64,000 nt of DNA from NCBI RefSeq assembly GCF_002257705.1, contig NZ_LSLK01000074.1:1-64000 (forward strand), written 5' to 3'. Both the position numbers and the translations under genes were made by a program. This DNA comes from Sporomusa silvacetica DSM 10669 (GTDB taxonomy: Bacteria > Bacillota > Negativicutes > Sporomusales > Sporomusaceae). Positions 17,945-26,841 of the stretch are shown in pieces; the first letter of the stretch is position 1; each line of letters starts with the position of its first letter. Under the pieces are notes generated by a model, which ran no database searches, was not told the DNA's origin, and saw nothing but the letters and a program-made list of their open reading frames with translations.

Positions 17945-18565
17945 ATGTCTATGTCTATTCGGCAAACTGAGATATTTTTTGTTAAGCTATTACTCTTATT
18001 GCTAGTCCTTTGTACTGTTCCGTTTCCCGCTTTTGCAATTAAACCTATCAATGTGGCCGTTTTACCGCCAATTAACACAGCCACCTTTCGTTATCTAGAT
18101 GATATTCAAGTAATACAGAACACCATAATAAAACCTTTCAAGTACCCCTATTATTCATTGCTCCCTGCTGATGCAGTGCAAAAGGCTGCCAAAACCTATT
18201 TAGCTGAACATAAAACTTCCCGCCTAACTGATGAAAAAGTCATGGCCGAACTTGCGACTAATTTATCTGCCGACCTGGTCGTTGTTGTTGAATTGTCGCA
18301 AGTCTGGCAGGACAGAGTGCATACATTCGGGTTTGATGAAACATATATTGAATCTGATATTGTGCTGAAATGTTATGCTTACTCTTCCCTATTAAACAGA
18401 ATTGACATGATTAAAGTAGTTAAATACGACAGAGAGTCAGAAAGCATTGATACAAATATAGATATAATTTTTAAAGATCTTACAGCGCAAATGTTAGTAA
18501 AATTACCTTATAAACGCATTCCGCTTGCAGGCTTTGAAAAGCCTGACCCGTTACCTTCTAATTGA
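17945..18565 (+). CDS. secreted protein of unknown function
   Basis: 206 residues. The N terminus is a signal peptide (hydrophobic run around residues 14-28, cleavage probably after PAFA). The mature part starts INVAVLPPINTATFRY, a pattern seen in secreted proteins of the CsgG/TolB-N type, but no family is firmly recognised. AAGGA lies about 12 nt before the ATG, and an AT-rich promoter region lies at 17876-17905. It is a lone plus-strand gene, convergent with spoIIE across a shared terminator. Confidence 0.6.
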   Translation: MSMSIRQTEIFFVKLLLLLLVLCTVPFPAFAIKPINVAVLPPINTATFRYLDDIQVIQNTIIKPFKYPYYSLLPADAVQKAAKTYLAEHKTSRLTDEKVMAELATNLSADLVVVVELSQVWQDRVHTFGFDETYIESDIVLKCYAYSSLLNRIDMIKVVKYDRESESIDTNIDIIFKDLTAQMLVKLPYKRIPLAGFEKPDPLPSN

Positions 18566-18567
18566 AA

Positions 18568-18608
18568 TAAAGAGACTCCCGGATTAATAAATTCCGGGAG
18601 TTTCTTTT
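18568..18608. terminator. bidirectional terminator between the secreted protein gene and spoIIE
   Basis: AAAGAGACTCCCGG and CCGGGAGTTTCTTT form a long stem with a short AT loop and A/T tracts on both sides, placed between two convergent stop codons. Confidence 0.85.
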
Positions 18609-18623
18609 CCATAGTTTCCATAG

Positions 18624-21083
18624 TTATTGAACAATTCCTGGCCTCTCCGTTACCCTGGCTACCAGAACAGCCATATCATCCTTTGCTATACCGCCAGACA
18701 AGTGAATGGCCTGCCGTAACAGCCTATCAGCAATATCTTGCGGACGTTCACTGCCTGTGCGACGCAAGAAATTAGTTACCCAGCTGTCATTATCAGTACC
18801 ATGGACAGCATCCGTGACACCATCACTCACCATAATTACAATATCACCTGGAGCCAATACGCGTCTAACAGGCTCAATTTCAACATGCTCTAATATCCCT
18901 ATAGGTGGTGATACCGGGTTGATTGTCGTCACCTCCCGGACTCGTTTAATATAACTGGGAGCTGAACCTACCTTCAAAAACTCGGTTTCGCCGGTAAACG
19001 TGTCGACTACTGCCATATCAACAGTAGCAAAGGTATCACCCGGTATATTTATCAGCAACATTGAATTAACCATCTTAACAGCCGTATCTACATCAAAGCC
19101 TGCGGCCAATAACCGCTGCAAAAAGCTAACAGCCTGACCACTACTGTTGGCGGCAGCTTCACCACTACCCATTCCATCACTCAAAATGAGTGCTGTTCGA
19201 CCCCGACTGACTAACTGAACCACACAGGTATCACCAGAAACCAGGCTTGCTGCTTTGGCGGCTGTCGCCATACCTGTTTCCACATGATACCGTTCATCCA
19301 GTTCCATAGTTAGTTTACAATTTTTATGCCGAATTTTATTGCCACAGTCAGCATGTAGTATCATTTTCTCCTGTAACAAATTGGACGTTACCGGCAAAAT
19401 CGTATTGATACATTCCCGTGTCCCATCACAGGCTGTTTTTTGTGCTGCTACCATAACCTTGCCTTGTTCACTAATTACCTGTACTGCGCTAAGCGGACAC
19501 CCTAGCTCAGTTGCCTGTTCTGCCAGCATCTCAGCAATCTCGTTATCTGTCTGTGGGCTCCTTTTCAGTTCTTGTACCAGGTTGCCAATAATTACTCCTG
19601 TTGCTTGCAGCTGCTCTACAGCCGTCTGACGGCATTCTGCTATTTTTCTGTGCCAATACCAATGGATCTGGTTGCTTTCCGCGGCCTGACTAATAAGTTC
19701 AACTAGCACTTGTCGGTTCACACACGAGCTTTGGATGATACCAGGCATAGTACTATTTTTAAGCTTCCCAGCCTCAGCTAGGGCTAGCATATCCAGCATA
19801 GCCTGATATGTTAGATAAAAATCCTTATCCCAACACTCACTTCTCCGTACACAGGGACCGCAAATCCGTTCTCCAACAGCTGTAAGCACGTGCGCTAACT
19901 GCCCCTCTTTAATTTTATCATTATATGCAGCTGATTCCTCGTCACTGTCAGCACTGCAGGTTTTGGCTAAATCACCAAAAATACAGGAAATATTATTCAG
20001 TTTTCCTACCGCCGTATAAATCATTTGCTGGGCCACCTTACCCTCATCTACCTCATCAAGACATTTTTCCCGCCACTGGCTAAGTTTCGCAGCAGGCACC
20101 AACATAAAGACTGCTCCGGCAATTGCTACCTCTATCAGAACCAGCAACAACTGACTTGGTTGTCCCAAATATAGCACAGCAATGGCACTCCCGAGAATAA
20201 ACCCAAGCAGTACTGCCGGCTTTCCCAGTTCTCGGAATACCCCACCAATCATTCCTGCCACGGCATACATAGCAATGGCTGTGGCTGCATCACCATCACT
20301 TAACCCAATAACCAGTCCGGTAGTTACCCCCACTGCAGCACCCAAACCCGAACCACCGCTGAAGGCCAGCGTCATAGCAATAAGTGAGCCCGCAATATTG
20401 CGTAAACTATAGTCATATACCGTCAAACTGCCCAACCCAGCAACCGCTATAGCAAGCATAATCGTGCCGCCAAGCAGATTTTCAGACTCGATCCGCTGTT
20501 CCCTTGTATTGGTAAGAAATAGCGGTACACCATAACGAAAAATAAAAGCCACTATCATACATAATATCGCATCAAGAATCACCAACAACATACCATACAA
20601 ACTCAAATCCCGCCATGGCATAAGGGCTGCACCACTTAAAAACATGCACCCAAACAAAAACAACGGAACAGCTTGTATTTTTTTCTCATACCGCGTCAGC
20701 TTGTCTGATAAACGCCAGTATAAGAGCATTGATAGCAGATATATGATCGCCTCCTGGTAATAACCCGCACTCAACACACCGACCAACGCCCAAATCCCAA
20801 CAGCTGCTGCCCGCTCTCTGGCCAAACTGGCAACAGCAGCAAAGAGCGCTAGCCCAAACGGAGCCACCTCCCCCAGTAACGATACCCGCCCAAGTAGGAG
20901 TGCCAGGATATGCAGCGGCAAATTGTGCTGATAAACCAGTTCCTTTCCTCTGGTCCTCACCCAATCAAAAAGTTCCTGCCAAGAAAAAAACGGCTTCTCC
21001 TCTTGCCTCAATTCTACTGACGGCCTCATCGGTGGTGCCTGTAGAATTTCTTCAGGCAGTGTAATAACAGATACTTTTGGCAT
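18624..21083 (-). CDS. spoIIE: stage II sporulation protein E, membrane-bound PP2C phosphatase
   Basis: Dephosphorylates SpoIIAA in the forespore, which releases sigma-F, and also acts at the polar septum. 819 residues. The N-terminal third is a multi-pass membrane domain (about ten segments, residues 50-330). A regulatory middle region carries a cysteine-rich patch (CGPCVRRSECW, about residue 408). The C-terminal PP2C domain has ALILSDGMGSGEAA (about residue 627) and IVIMVSDGVTDAVHG for manganese binding. ATG follows GGGGTGAAG. The position after divIC and yabR is as in B. subtilis. Confidence 0.97.
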   Translation of the reverse strand: MPKVSVITLPEEILQAPPMRPSVELRQEEKPFFSWQELFDWVRTRGKELVYQHNLPLHILALLLGRVSLLGEVAPFGLALFAAVASLARERAAAVGIWALVGVLSAGYYQEAIIYLLSMLLYWRLSDKLTRYEKKIQAVPLFLFGCMFLSGAALMPWRDLSLYGMLLVILDAILCMIVAFIFRYGVPLFLTNTREQRIESENLLGGTIMLAIAVAGLGSLTVYDYSLRNIAGSLIAMTLAFSGGSGLGAAVGVTTGLVIGLSDGDAATAIAMYAVAGMIGGVFRELGKPAVLLGFILGSAIAVLYLGQPSQLLLVLIEVAIAGAVFMLVPAAKLSQWREKCLDEVDEGKVAQQMIYTAVGKLNNISCIFGDLAKTCSADSDEESAAYNDKIKEGQLAHVLTAVGERICGPCVRRSECWDKDFYLTYQAMLDMLALAEAGKLKNSTMPGIIQSSCVNRQVLVELISQAAESNQIHWYWHRKIAECRQTAVEQLQATGVIIGNLVQELKRSPQTDNEIAEMLAEQATELGCPLSAVQVISEQGKVMVAAQKTACDGTRECINTILPVTSNLLQEKMILHADCGNKIRHKNCKLTMELDERYHVETGMATAAKAASLVSGDTCVVQLVSRGRTALILSDGMGSGEAAANSSGQAVSFLQRLLAAGFDVDTAVKMVNSMLLINIPGDTFATVDMAVVDTFTGETEFLKVGSAPSYIKRVREVTTINPVSPPIGILEHVEIEPVRRVLAPGDIVIMVSDGVTDAVHGTDNDSWVTNFLRRTGSERPQDIADRLLRQAIHLSGGIAKDDMAVLVARVTERPGIVQ

Positions 21084-21211
21084 GGTTCTTCACCCCTGTA
21101 AAAAAGTGTCTTACGCCTAATTAAGATTTTACATAAATTCCCATTAAGAGGTTTGTCTATTTACGCCACCGATGTAATAAAATAATCTGACATAAATTCA
21201 ATACAAACGCC

Positions 21212-21246
21212 AAAAAACCACCTGGCTACTCATCACCAGGTGGTTC
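21212..21246 (-). terminator. yabR terminator
   Basis: AACCACCTGG and CCAGGTGG pair around a TGATGAGTAG loop and are followed by TTTTTTGG on the minus strand, about 70 nt after the yabR stop. Confidence 0.8.
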
Positions 21247-21313
21247 CTGCTTATATTATCATTAATTATTCCATTTTTTGTCGATAATGACAACTCATTA
21301 TGACTAATCCGCC

Positions 21314-21754
21314 CTAATGCGCAACTCCACCAGCACCAGCGCCGCCGCCAGCACCGCCGCGACCGCCATTGCCGCCACGTTTAGAATCAGTACTGCGCTT
21401 CAAATCAGACTGGCGCTCGTCGCTGTCTTTTAAAAACTTACTTAGCTTATCCTCAAATGTCAAACTATTAACTCTATTAGAACGACGGAAATCGTTGGTA
21501 TGCGGTTTTCTTGGCGCAGGAGGTTGCAGTTGCTTAATAGAAAGGCCGATTTTACCGCGATCATCTACTGATAAGACTTTAACTTTAACCTTGTCCTGCT
21601 CCTTCAAAAAATCCTTAACATCGCGGACGTATACGTCAGCAACTTCGGAGATGTGAATTAAACCTACCTTTCCACCCGGCAACTCGACAAAAGCGCCAAA
21701 GTTAGTTATGCCGGTCACAACTCCCTCAACAACACTGCCAACTTCAATGGACAT
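21314..21754 (-). CDS. yabR: S1-domain RNA-binding protein, YabR family
   Basis: 146 residues. A single S1 RNA-binding domain spans residues 1-75 (VGSVVEGVVTGITNFGAFVELPGG, HISEVADVYVRDV, GKIGLSIKQL). A basic linker follows, and the last ~20 residues are almost only glycine with a few alanines and arginines. The start is set at the ATG giving MSIEVGS, which is how Bacillus YabR begins; an in-frame TTG three codons earlier lies too near AGGAGG. It sits between divIC and spoIIE as in B. subtilis. Confidence 0.88.
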   Translation of the reverse strand: MSIEVGSVVEGVVTGITNFGAFVELPGGKVGLIHISEVADVYVRDVKDFLKEQDKVKVKVLSVDDRGKIGLSIKQLQPPAPRKPHTNDFRRSNRVNSLTFEDKLSKFLKDSDERQSDLKRSTDSKRGGNGGRGGAGGGAGAGGVAH

Positions 21755-21860
21755 ACTAATCAAATTTCCTCCTTAAAATCTCTCGTACTTTTTTTATTTA
21801 TTTTTGGAACCCGCAATCCATATTATACTCTTGCCAATGAAAATGTGTCAAGAATGACGT

Positions 21861-22154
21861 TTACCGGGAAGGAATATAAGGTACTTCTCCCGGCTTTACC
21901 AAACCCAACTGTTCGCGGGCCACCTTTTCGATATAGGCAGCTGTGCTTAGCTTTTCTTTTTCTGCAGTCAGACTAGTATTGCTCTCAACCGCATCAGTCA
22001 TGCGGGCATTCACTAGCTGAGATTCTTGACGAATTTTAGAAAGCTCAGTTTGTTGACCAATAAAAACATAGCAAAAGTATCCGATCATAACCACAATACA
22101 TAATCGAAACCAACTAAATTGTCTTGTTGTCCTGCATTTTTTGCTCATACACAT
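21861..22154 (-). CDS. divIC: septum formation initiator, DivIC/FtsB family
   Basis: Small bitopic division protein. A basic cytoplasmic start is followed by one membrane segment (about residues 14-30, FSWFRLCIVVMIGYFCYVF) and an extracytoplasmic coiled coil (residues 33-75). The ending EKVAREQLGLVKPGEVPYI is the diagnostic C-terminal motif. The start is chosen at ATG 22154, eight nt after AAGGA; two other starts lie directly upstream. Its place between yabQ and yabR supports DivIC. Confidence 0.9.
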   Translation of the reverse strand: MCMSKKCRTTRQFSWFRLCIVVMIGYFCYVFIGQQTELSKIRQESQLVNARMTDAVESNTSLTAEKEKLSTAAYIEKVAREQLGLVKPGEVPYIPSR

Positions 22155-22243
22155 CACCATATTCCTTGATTTTTATTATATTCGCCTTTTATATAACAAA
22201 TCCTCTTGATGCTGGAAATTTTATAAATAATTCCGATCACTAG

Positions 22244-22732
22244 TCATGGTGGCAGTATTTCCTCGGGTGGCGGCGGTGGCGGCGGTGGCGATCGCCATCT
22301 TTTGTACCAGCATTTATACTTCCTTCCCATAATTTTAATTGGGGAAAAAAACATACGTATAATTACAACCAGCGGCCTAATAAAAATAAAAACAACTATT
22401 TTTTTTGCCATGTGTAAAAACTTGGCTGTGAGTTTAAACAAGCTTACAATAAGCTTCATAACATGGCGGCTGGCTAGGCGGTAATAAAAGAACAGTCCGG
22501 AAAATAGCGCAATTACCACATATAATCGGAGTTCCCCCCAGTTGCTAATAAGTAGTGCTGCAAACGCAATTGCCGCTGCAAGCAGGCAATAAATTAAATC
22601 TGTAACTGAGGTTATTAATAAGGGCGGACGAAACCGCCATCGCAATATCCTATAGGTATCAAAAAGTATGCCGAGAATTATGCCAGTAGCCATGATAACC
22701 CAAAATGTCTTAACCTGCGTCGAAAACTCCAT
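22244..22732 (-). CDS. yabQ: spore cortex biosynthesis protein YabQ
   Basis: Membrane protein needed for spore cortex formation. 162 residues; segments at about 8-27, 37-58, 64-82 and a longer hydrophobic stretch around 90-125. The start FSTQVKTFWVIMATGIILGILFDTYR is typical of YabQ. The C terminus is a basic patch followed by eight prolines in a row (about residues 149-156), an unusual tail. GGGGGTGAGAAG precedes ATG. Confidence 0.9.
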   Translation of the reverse strand: MEFSTQVKTFWVIMATGIILGILFDTYRILRWRFRPPLLITSVTDLIYCLLAAAIAFAALLISNWGELRLYVVIALFSGLFFYYRLASRHVMKLIVSLFKLTAKFLHMAKKIVVFIFIRPLVVIIRMFFSPIKIMGRKYKCWYKRWRSPPPPPPPPEEILPP

Positions 22733-22803
22733 CTTCTCACCCCCTGGCTGGTGTACTGAGCATTAACCTTTCACCATGACGACAGGACAAGAGTAATTGA
22801 GCT

Positions 22804-23532
22804 TTATCGCCAGCGGAAACCCCGATACCGCCGAAATAAATGCCTGCCCAATAACAATAACGCAAAGGCAGTCATCACGCTGCTCCAGCCCAGCACCTGC
22901 GCGACCTTTATCCAGTTTTCAGCTGTTAACCCAGCTGGCGGTAACCGTCCGTTTAGCTGATACCAATAGTCAACTACTCTTGCCACATATTCGGTTGTCT
23001 CAGCATAGGGCGGAATTCCGCCATACCTATCAACAGCTCCCGGCCCAGCATTATAGGCTGCTACTGCCCATTCTGTGTGGCTCTCATAGCGTTTAGCCAG
23101 TTGACTTAGGTAACAAGCACCAATTGCAATATTAAGTTCAGGATTATAAAAACAGTTACTACTACATTCCCCTTCATGACGGCCGCTGCAAACCAACGCC
23201 TGACGATTGACCAACCGCCAGGTACCTAGCATAACCTGCATAAGTCCATAAGCCCCAGCCTTAGATAACGCCCGGGGTTCGAACGAGCTCTCGGCCTTAA
23301 TTACAGCAGCAATAAGCCCTGGACTAACCCCATACTTTGTGCCAGCCTGGTTAATGATCGCCGCATAAGGCAGGTCCTTCACCTCATGCAAGTTCGCTGT
23401 TTCTGCTGTAAATCTTGTATATAGAGCACCACGGCTATAGTCGACCAGAATGCTTGCCAAACTAGCTGCCACAACCTGAACCACAAATACAACCAGCAAG
23501 AACAGCCACAGCGACAACGCCCGGCTGCGCAC
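22804..23532 (-). CDS. lytic transglycosylase (SLT domain) with two membrane anchors
   Basis: 242 residues. An N-terminal membrane segment (residues 5-28) leads into an SLT lysozyme-like domain: catalytic glutamate in KAESSFEPRALSKAGAYGLMQ (about residue 78), AVAAYNAGPGAVDRYGG (about residue 157) and PYAETTEYVARV. A second hydrophobic segment (about 213-230) and a basic tail end the protein, which is rare for the family. GTG start one nt after the yabP stop, so it is co-translated with yabP and probably works on cortex or engulfment peptidoglycan. Confidence 0.88.
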   Translation of the reverse strand: MRSRALSLWLFLLVVFVVQVVAASLASILVDYSRGALYTRFTAETANLHEVKDLPYAAIINQAGTKYGVSPGLIAAVIKAESSFEPRALSKAGAYGLMQVMLGTWRLVNRQALVCSGRHEGECSSNCFYNPELNIAIGACYLSQLAKRYESHTEWAVAAYNAGPGAVDRYGGIPPYAETTEYVARVVDYWYQLNGRLPPAGLTAENWIKVAQVLGWSSVMTAFALLLLGRHLFRRYRGFRWR

Positions 23533-23533
23533 T

Positions 23534-23815
23534 TTATTTCAAAAACCGTTCCAGCAGGCCTTTTTTCTGGCGTGACTCTTCTTCGTAGTACATGCCCTTG
23601 ATTGTTCCTTCTATAACAATATTACCTTGCTCCAGATTGAGCTGCTTAATATTAAGGCTTTCGCCTTTAATGATCAATACACCCTGCTCGGTTTCCATGA
23701 CAATTTCCTTTTCATCATAGCTGCCCAGGCTAACAACCCCATCCACATTGAGCTCCTCCCTGTCAACCAGCGTTAACTGATGCCGCCATTTAGGAGTCTT
23801 GTTATCTATCGGCAT
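23534..23815 (-). CDS. yabP: sporulation protein YabP
   Basis: 93 residues, related to YqfC. It carries RHQLTLVDREELNVDGVVSL and the ESLNIKQLNLEQGNIVIEG stretch that identifies YabP, a mother-cell protein that with YabQ is needed for cortex assembly. ATG 23815 lies nine nt after AGGAGG. CATATACAT about 45 nt upstream resembles a sigma-E -10 box, but this is a weak hint. The RqcP-type S4 gene that usually precedes yabP is not present. Confidence 0.92.
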   Translation of the reverse strand: MPIDNKTPKWRHQLTLVDREELNVDGVVSLGSYDEKEIVMETEQGVLIIKGESLNIKQLNLEQGNIVIEGTIKGMYYEEESRQKKGLLERFLK

Positions 23816-23891
23816 AAAATTCTCCCTCCTAGCCAATGCTATTTCAAATCAAGTTATGTATATGCCGAAAAACGAAGTAATAGTACAATGA

Positions 23892-24092
23892 TTGCCCTAT
23901 CATCTTTTTCAAAAACGCAACATTGGTATCGTATTTTTCACCACTGCTATTGTTTTCAAGATGCTTGGCTCAGTTTTGAATCAGTATATGCTCGCGGACG
24001 GGAAGCCAATTTTTGCTCGCAAAACGGCGGCATTTTATGCCGCCGCTGCGCTTGGTCTGTGGATTTTTACTGTACTAGCAAGGCTGTTTGTT
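23892..24092 (+). pseudogene. possible remnant of a small membrane protein gene
   Basis: The 277-nt space between yabP and the spoIID-like gene holds a plus-strand open frame with protein-like composition: two hydrophobic stretches (IGIVFFTTAIVFKML and AAAALGLWIFTVLARLF) around an ADGKPIFARK loop. It opens directly after an in-frame TGA with no ribosome binding site and has no own stop before running into the antisense of the neighbour. A decayed gene is the simplest reading; chance is possible. Confidence 0.2.
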
Positions 24093-25058
24093 TTAATTCC
24101 AACGTTTTTCTACTTGTACACCTTTGAAGTAATAGGTAACAATTTCTTCCGGCTTCTTACCATCTTTGGCCATCCGGTTTGCCCCCCATTGAGACATACC
24201 GACACCATGGCCATAGCCCTTACCTACAAAGGTTACACTTTCCTCGCTTACCATAACCTTATCTAGCAGCATTGACTTTAGTTTTGTGCTGTCTAATGCC
24301 ACTCTAAGCTCCGGTCCGGATACCTCAACTGCTTTATTAATCATAAGTACCGTCGCCCGCCCTGATGGACCTTTTTGAGCAATTTCTACACTGCTGATAT
24401 CATTTACCTTTTTTCCCATTTTAGCCATTGCACTTATGACATCTTCTTTAGAAAAAGCAACTGTCCAATTTTTTACGTCTTCAGGCGCCAGGTCGTCCGG
24501 GGACTGGACTGACTGGATATATGCCGGCTCGGCATCCCGGTAGTTAAGCCCTTCCTTTGCTGTTGCGGTAATGCCGCCTGCTGATGCGTGGAACCAACCT
24601 TTTATAGGTTTACCCTGGTAAGTTATAATCATGCCGCGCGTCATCTCTACAGCCTTTTTAACATTATCATTGACAGCCTTGGCATTATACGCTTGGAATT
24701 CTTTGATATCTGTGGAAGCCTGGGTGCCACGCTCAGGAACACCGCCTTTGGTTTCTATGGCCTCCACCGTAAAGGTTCGGGCAATAATGGCTTGCGCTGC
24801 CAGGGCTTCTACCGGCCACTCGGGTTTCATCTCTCCGGCCACTACTCCGGCAAGATATTCTTCCATCTTCATGGTTTTCTTTTCGCCTGTTTCATGCATA
24901 AATACAGTAATCTCAGGTTCATTCTGCTGGACTGCCTGATTCTGAGCCAATGGGGCCTGAGGCGTTTCGGGCTTTTTCTGTGGTTGTTTACTACAACCAA
25001 TGAGCGCCATGCACAAACATACTAGTAACACCAAATAACCAATACTCTTTCTATTCAT
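24093..25058 (-). CDS. SpoIID/LytB-domain lipoprotein
   Basis: 321 residues. The signal sequence ends in the lipobox LIGC (about residue 22), so this is a lipoprotein. A proline/glutamine linker leads to the SpoIID domain: MEEYLAGVVAGEMKPEWP contains the catalytic glutamate of SpoIID lytic transglycosylases, then EALAAQAIIARTF and the C-terminal GYGHGVGMSQWGANRMA. SpoIID cuts denuded glycans during engulfment. It is more like the SpoIID-domain lipoproteins than true SpoIID, which lies elsewhere in Firmicutes (near spoIIIC). A second paralogue is at 58361. Confidence 0.88.
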   Translation of the reverse strand: MNRKSIGYLVLLVCLCMALIGCSKQPQKKPETPQAPLAQNQAVQQNEPEITVFMHETGEKKTMKMEEYLAGVVAGEMKPEWPVEALAAQAIIARTFTVEAIETKGGVPERGTQASTDIKEFQAYNAKAVNDNVKKAVEMTRGMIITYQGKPIKGWFHASAGGITATAKEGLNYRDAEPAYIQSVQSPDDLAPEDVKNWTVAFSKEDVISAMAKMGKKVNDISSVEIAQKGPSGRATVLMINKAVEVSGPELRVALDSTKLKSMLLDKVMVSEESVTFVGKGYGHGVGMSQWGANRMAKDGKKPEEIVTYYFKGVQVEKRWN

Positions 25059-25171
25059 CCTAAAGCCACCTCACTAAACATTTTCTTTTGTCCTATATTA
25101 TTATGGCAATTGGATGGCAGTTACATGCATTTCCAAAGACTTAACAGAATAATTACAAAGCCCAGCCTCCA

Positions 25172-25319
25172 TATCTGTTGGGTTAATGGAACCTAGCAAT
25201 TAAAGACGAGCTTACAAGAATTGATTAAGTCCCCAGAACCTTTTGCCGTTATGTATCTTGACCTTGCTAACTTTAAAGCGTACAATGAATATATGATGGA
25301 TAATATTATTGACTATTAG
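25172..25319 (+). pseudogene. GGDEF-protein fragment (diguanylate cyclase remnant)
   Basis: The plus strand encodes NLAIKDELTRID in one frame and, after a frameshift near 25224, KSPEPFAVMYLDLANFKAYNEY in another, ending at TAG 25319. The second piece is the classic start of a GGDEF domain (FAVLYLDLDNFKAYND-like), but the GGDEF motif itself and the rest are gone. A short open stretch to 25408 follows and may be another decayed end. The gene-free stretch 25059-25560 contains this remnant and a hairpin of the intergenic repeat family. Confidence 0.6.
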
Positions 25320-25466
25320 ATCTCAAAGCTAAAAGCCAGTATCAGCCATTTGATTTAACTAAAGGTTATAATGCCGAAGCGGCGTTATTTAGTGTCACAG
25401 TCAAATAAATTAAGACGCAACGCGTCGCGCCGATATTGCAAGCCCATTTCGCAATGAACGCGCGCG

Positions 25467-25515
25467 TTTTTTTATCCAGATAGAAAGTATCACTTTCCCT
25501 GGATAGAACGCCCCC
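25467..25515 (-). repeat. fragment of the intergenic repeat, A-unit 3' hairpin (copy 6)
   Basis: Only the closing hairpin of an A unit is kept, in minus orientation: GTTCTATCCAGGGAAAG, GATACTTTC, TATCTGGATAAA. It lies directly upstream of the glycosyltransferase gene, next to a GCG-rich stretch that is not part of the family. Confidence 0.55.
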
Positions 25516-25560
25516 CGCAAAAGAAACAATTATATTGAGGTTAATGACGAGGTGATCACT

Positions 25561-26724
25561 TTGTCGTCTACAAATAAACCAGCAAAAATTTTATTAGTCT
25601 CAGCATCTGTCGGTGATGGACATACCCAAGCCGCCCTAGCCATTAAAGCAGCTATAGAAAACCATGCGCCAGCCACCGTGCACGTGGTTGATTTTATGGC
25701 AGGTGAAAACTCCTACCTTAATACGCTAGTAAAAGACGCTTACCTCAAACTTATTGATATTTTTCCTGATATGTATGACCTCTTATACCGCTTTTCGCAA
25801 ATGCCGCTGCCAGGGAGTAAAGTCCAAAGCCTTATGGCTATATCCATGAAGCGTAGTATGCTTACGCTGATTAATACCTATCGTCCGGATGCTATTATCT
25901 GTACCCATCCCTTTCCCTGTGGTGCTGCAGCCTACCTTAAACGTACCCACAGAATTACTCAGCCCCTTATTGGTGTTATTACCGATTTTGCCATTCACCG
26001 TTTCTGGCGCTATAACGAAACAGATATGTATTTTGTCGCTACCCCGGAACTCAAACAGCAATTAGCAACCCAAGGCATTAGCCTACCACGCATTCATGCC
26101 ACTGGCATACCTGTTAATCCCAAATTCAGCTATATTCCTGAGCAAACAGAACTAGCTATTCTTCGCCAGCAGCTAGGTTTTTCCAATAATCAGCCGATAC
26201 TACTTATCATGGGCGGGGGGTTAGGATTAGGCGATCTTGAACAAGCAGTACTAGCCCTTGATGCTTTATTTTTACCCTTCAACCTAGTGGTGGTAGCCGG
26301 ACGCAATGCAAACTTGCGCCGCAGGCTTTTAGCCAAAACGTACGCTTTGGCCCACCCGCTCAAAGTATTTGGCTATACCCGGCATGTTCCCGAACTTATG
26401 TCAGTCGCCGATCTCTTAATTACTAAACCAGGAGCCCTTACCATCAGTGAAGCTCTTTCCATGAGACTACCCCAGCTATTATATCAGGGCATCCCCGGTC
26501 ATGAAGAAGAAAATGCCACTTATTTGACCCAGAAAGGGGCGGCACAGTGGGCCCATAACAGCCAGACTCTCGCTACCACTGTCAATAAACTCCTTACAAA
26601 CCCGGAGCAGCTTGAAAATATGCGTGAAATGGCTGCCTTAATTGCTCATCCAACAGCTTCCCAAACAATTGCCACCACCCTCTGGCAGGAGCTGTTTCAA
26701 ACCGACACTGCACTGTCACGCTGA
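25561..26724 (+). CDS. MGDG synthase/UgtP-like diacylglycerol glycosyltransferase
   Basis: About 387 residues, GT-B fold of family GT28. N-terminal acceptor domain: ILLVSASVGDGHTQAALAI (the GxGH motif, about residue 12) and CTHPFPCGAAAYL. Donor half: LLIMGGGLGLGD (about residue 217), then TKPGALTISEALSM and LPQLLYQGIPGHEEENATYL, which binds the nucleotide sugar. It probably adds hexose to diacylglycerol in the membrane. Next to the phosphate genes it could make glycolipids that replace phospholipids in phosphate shortage; that is inference. The TTG start at 25561 fits the GAGGTG site; a GTG three codons earlier is possible. Confidence 0.82.
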   Translation: MSSTNKPAKILLVSASVGDGHTQAALAIKAAIENHAPATVHVVDFMAGENSYLNTLVKDAYLKLIDIFPDMYDLLYRFSQMPLPGSKVQSLMAISMKRSMLTLINTYRPDAIICTHPFPCGAAAYLKRTHRITQPLIGVITDFAIHRFWRYNETDMYFVATPELKQQLATQGISLPRIHATGIPVNPKFSYIPEQTELAILRQQLGFSNNQPILLIMGGGLGLGDLEQAVLALDALFLPFNLVVVAGRNANLRRRLLAKTYALAHPLKVFGYTRHVPELMSVADLLITKPGALTISEALSMRLPQLLYQGIPGHEEENATYLTQKGAAQWAHNSQTLATTVNKLLTNPEQLENMREMAALIAHPTASQTIATTLWQELFQTDTALSR

Positions 26725-26734
26725 CTTATCTAAG

Positions 26735-26776
26735 TGAAAACGGTTCTTTTGACATTATGTCAAAAGAACCGTTTTC
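26735..26776 (+). terminator. terminator of the glycosyltransferase gene
   Basis: GAAAACGGTTCTTTTGACA and its exact complement form a 19-bp stem with a short loop; the 3' arm ends in TTTTC. It begins eleven nt after the stop codon. Confidence 0.85.
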
Positions 26777-26841
26777 TTATAAAAGGCGTTTTTGCTTTAT
26801 ATGGCGAATAGATACATAACAGCTCAAGGAGGTGTTTTTCC

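Noticed and set aside
21754..21763. TTG or ATT start for yabR
   Set aside because: Bacillus YabR begins with the same MSIEVGS, so the ATG is preferred although AGGAGG is 13 nt away.
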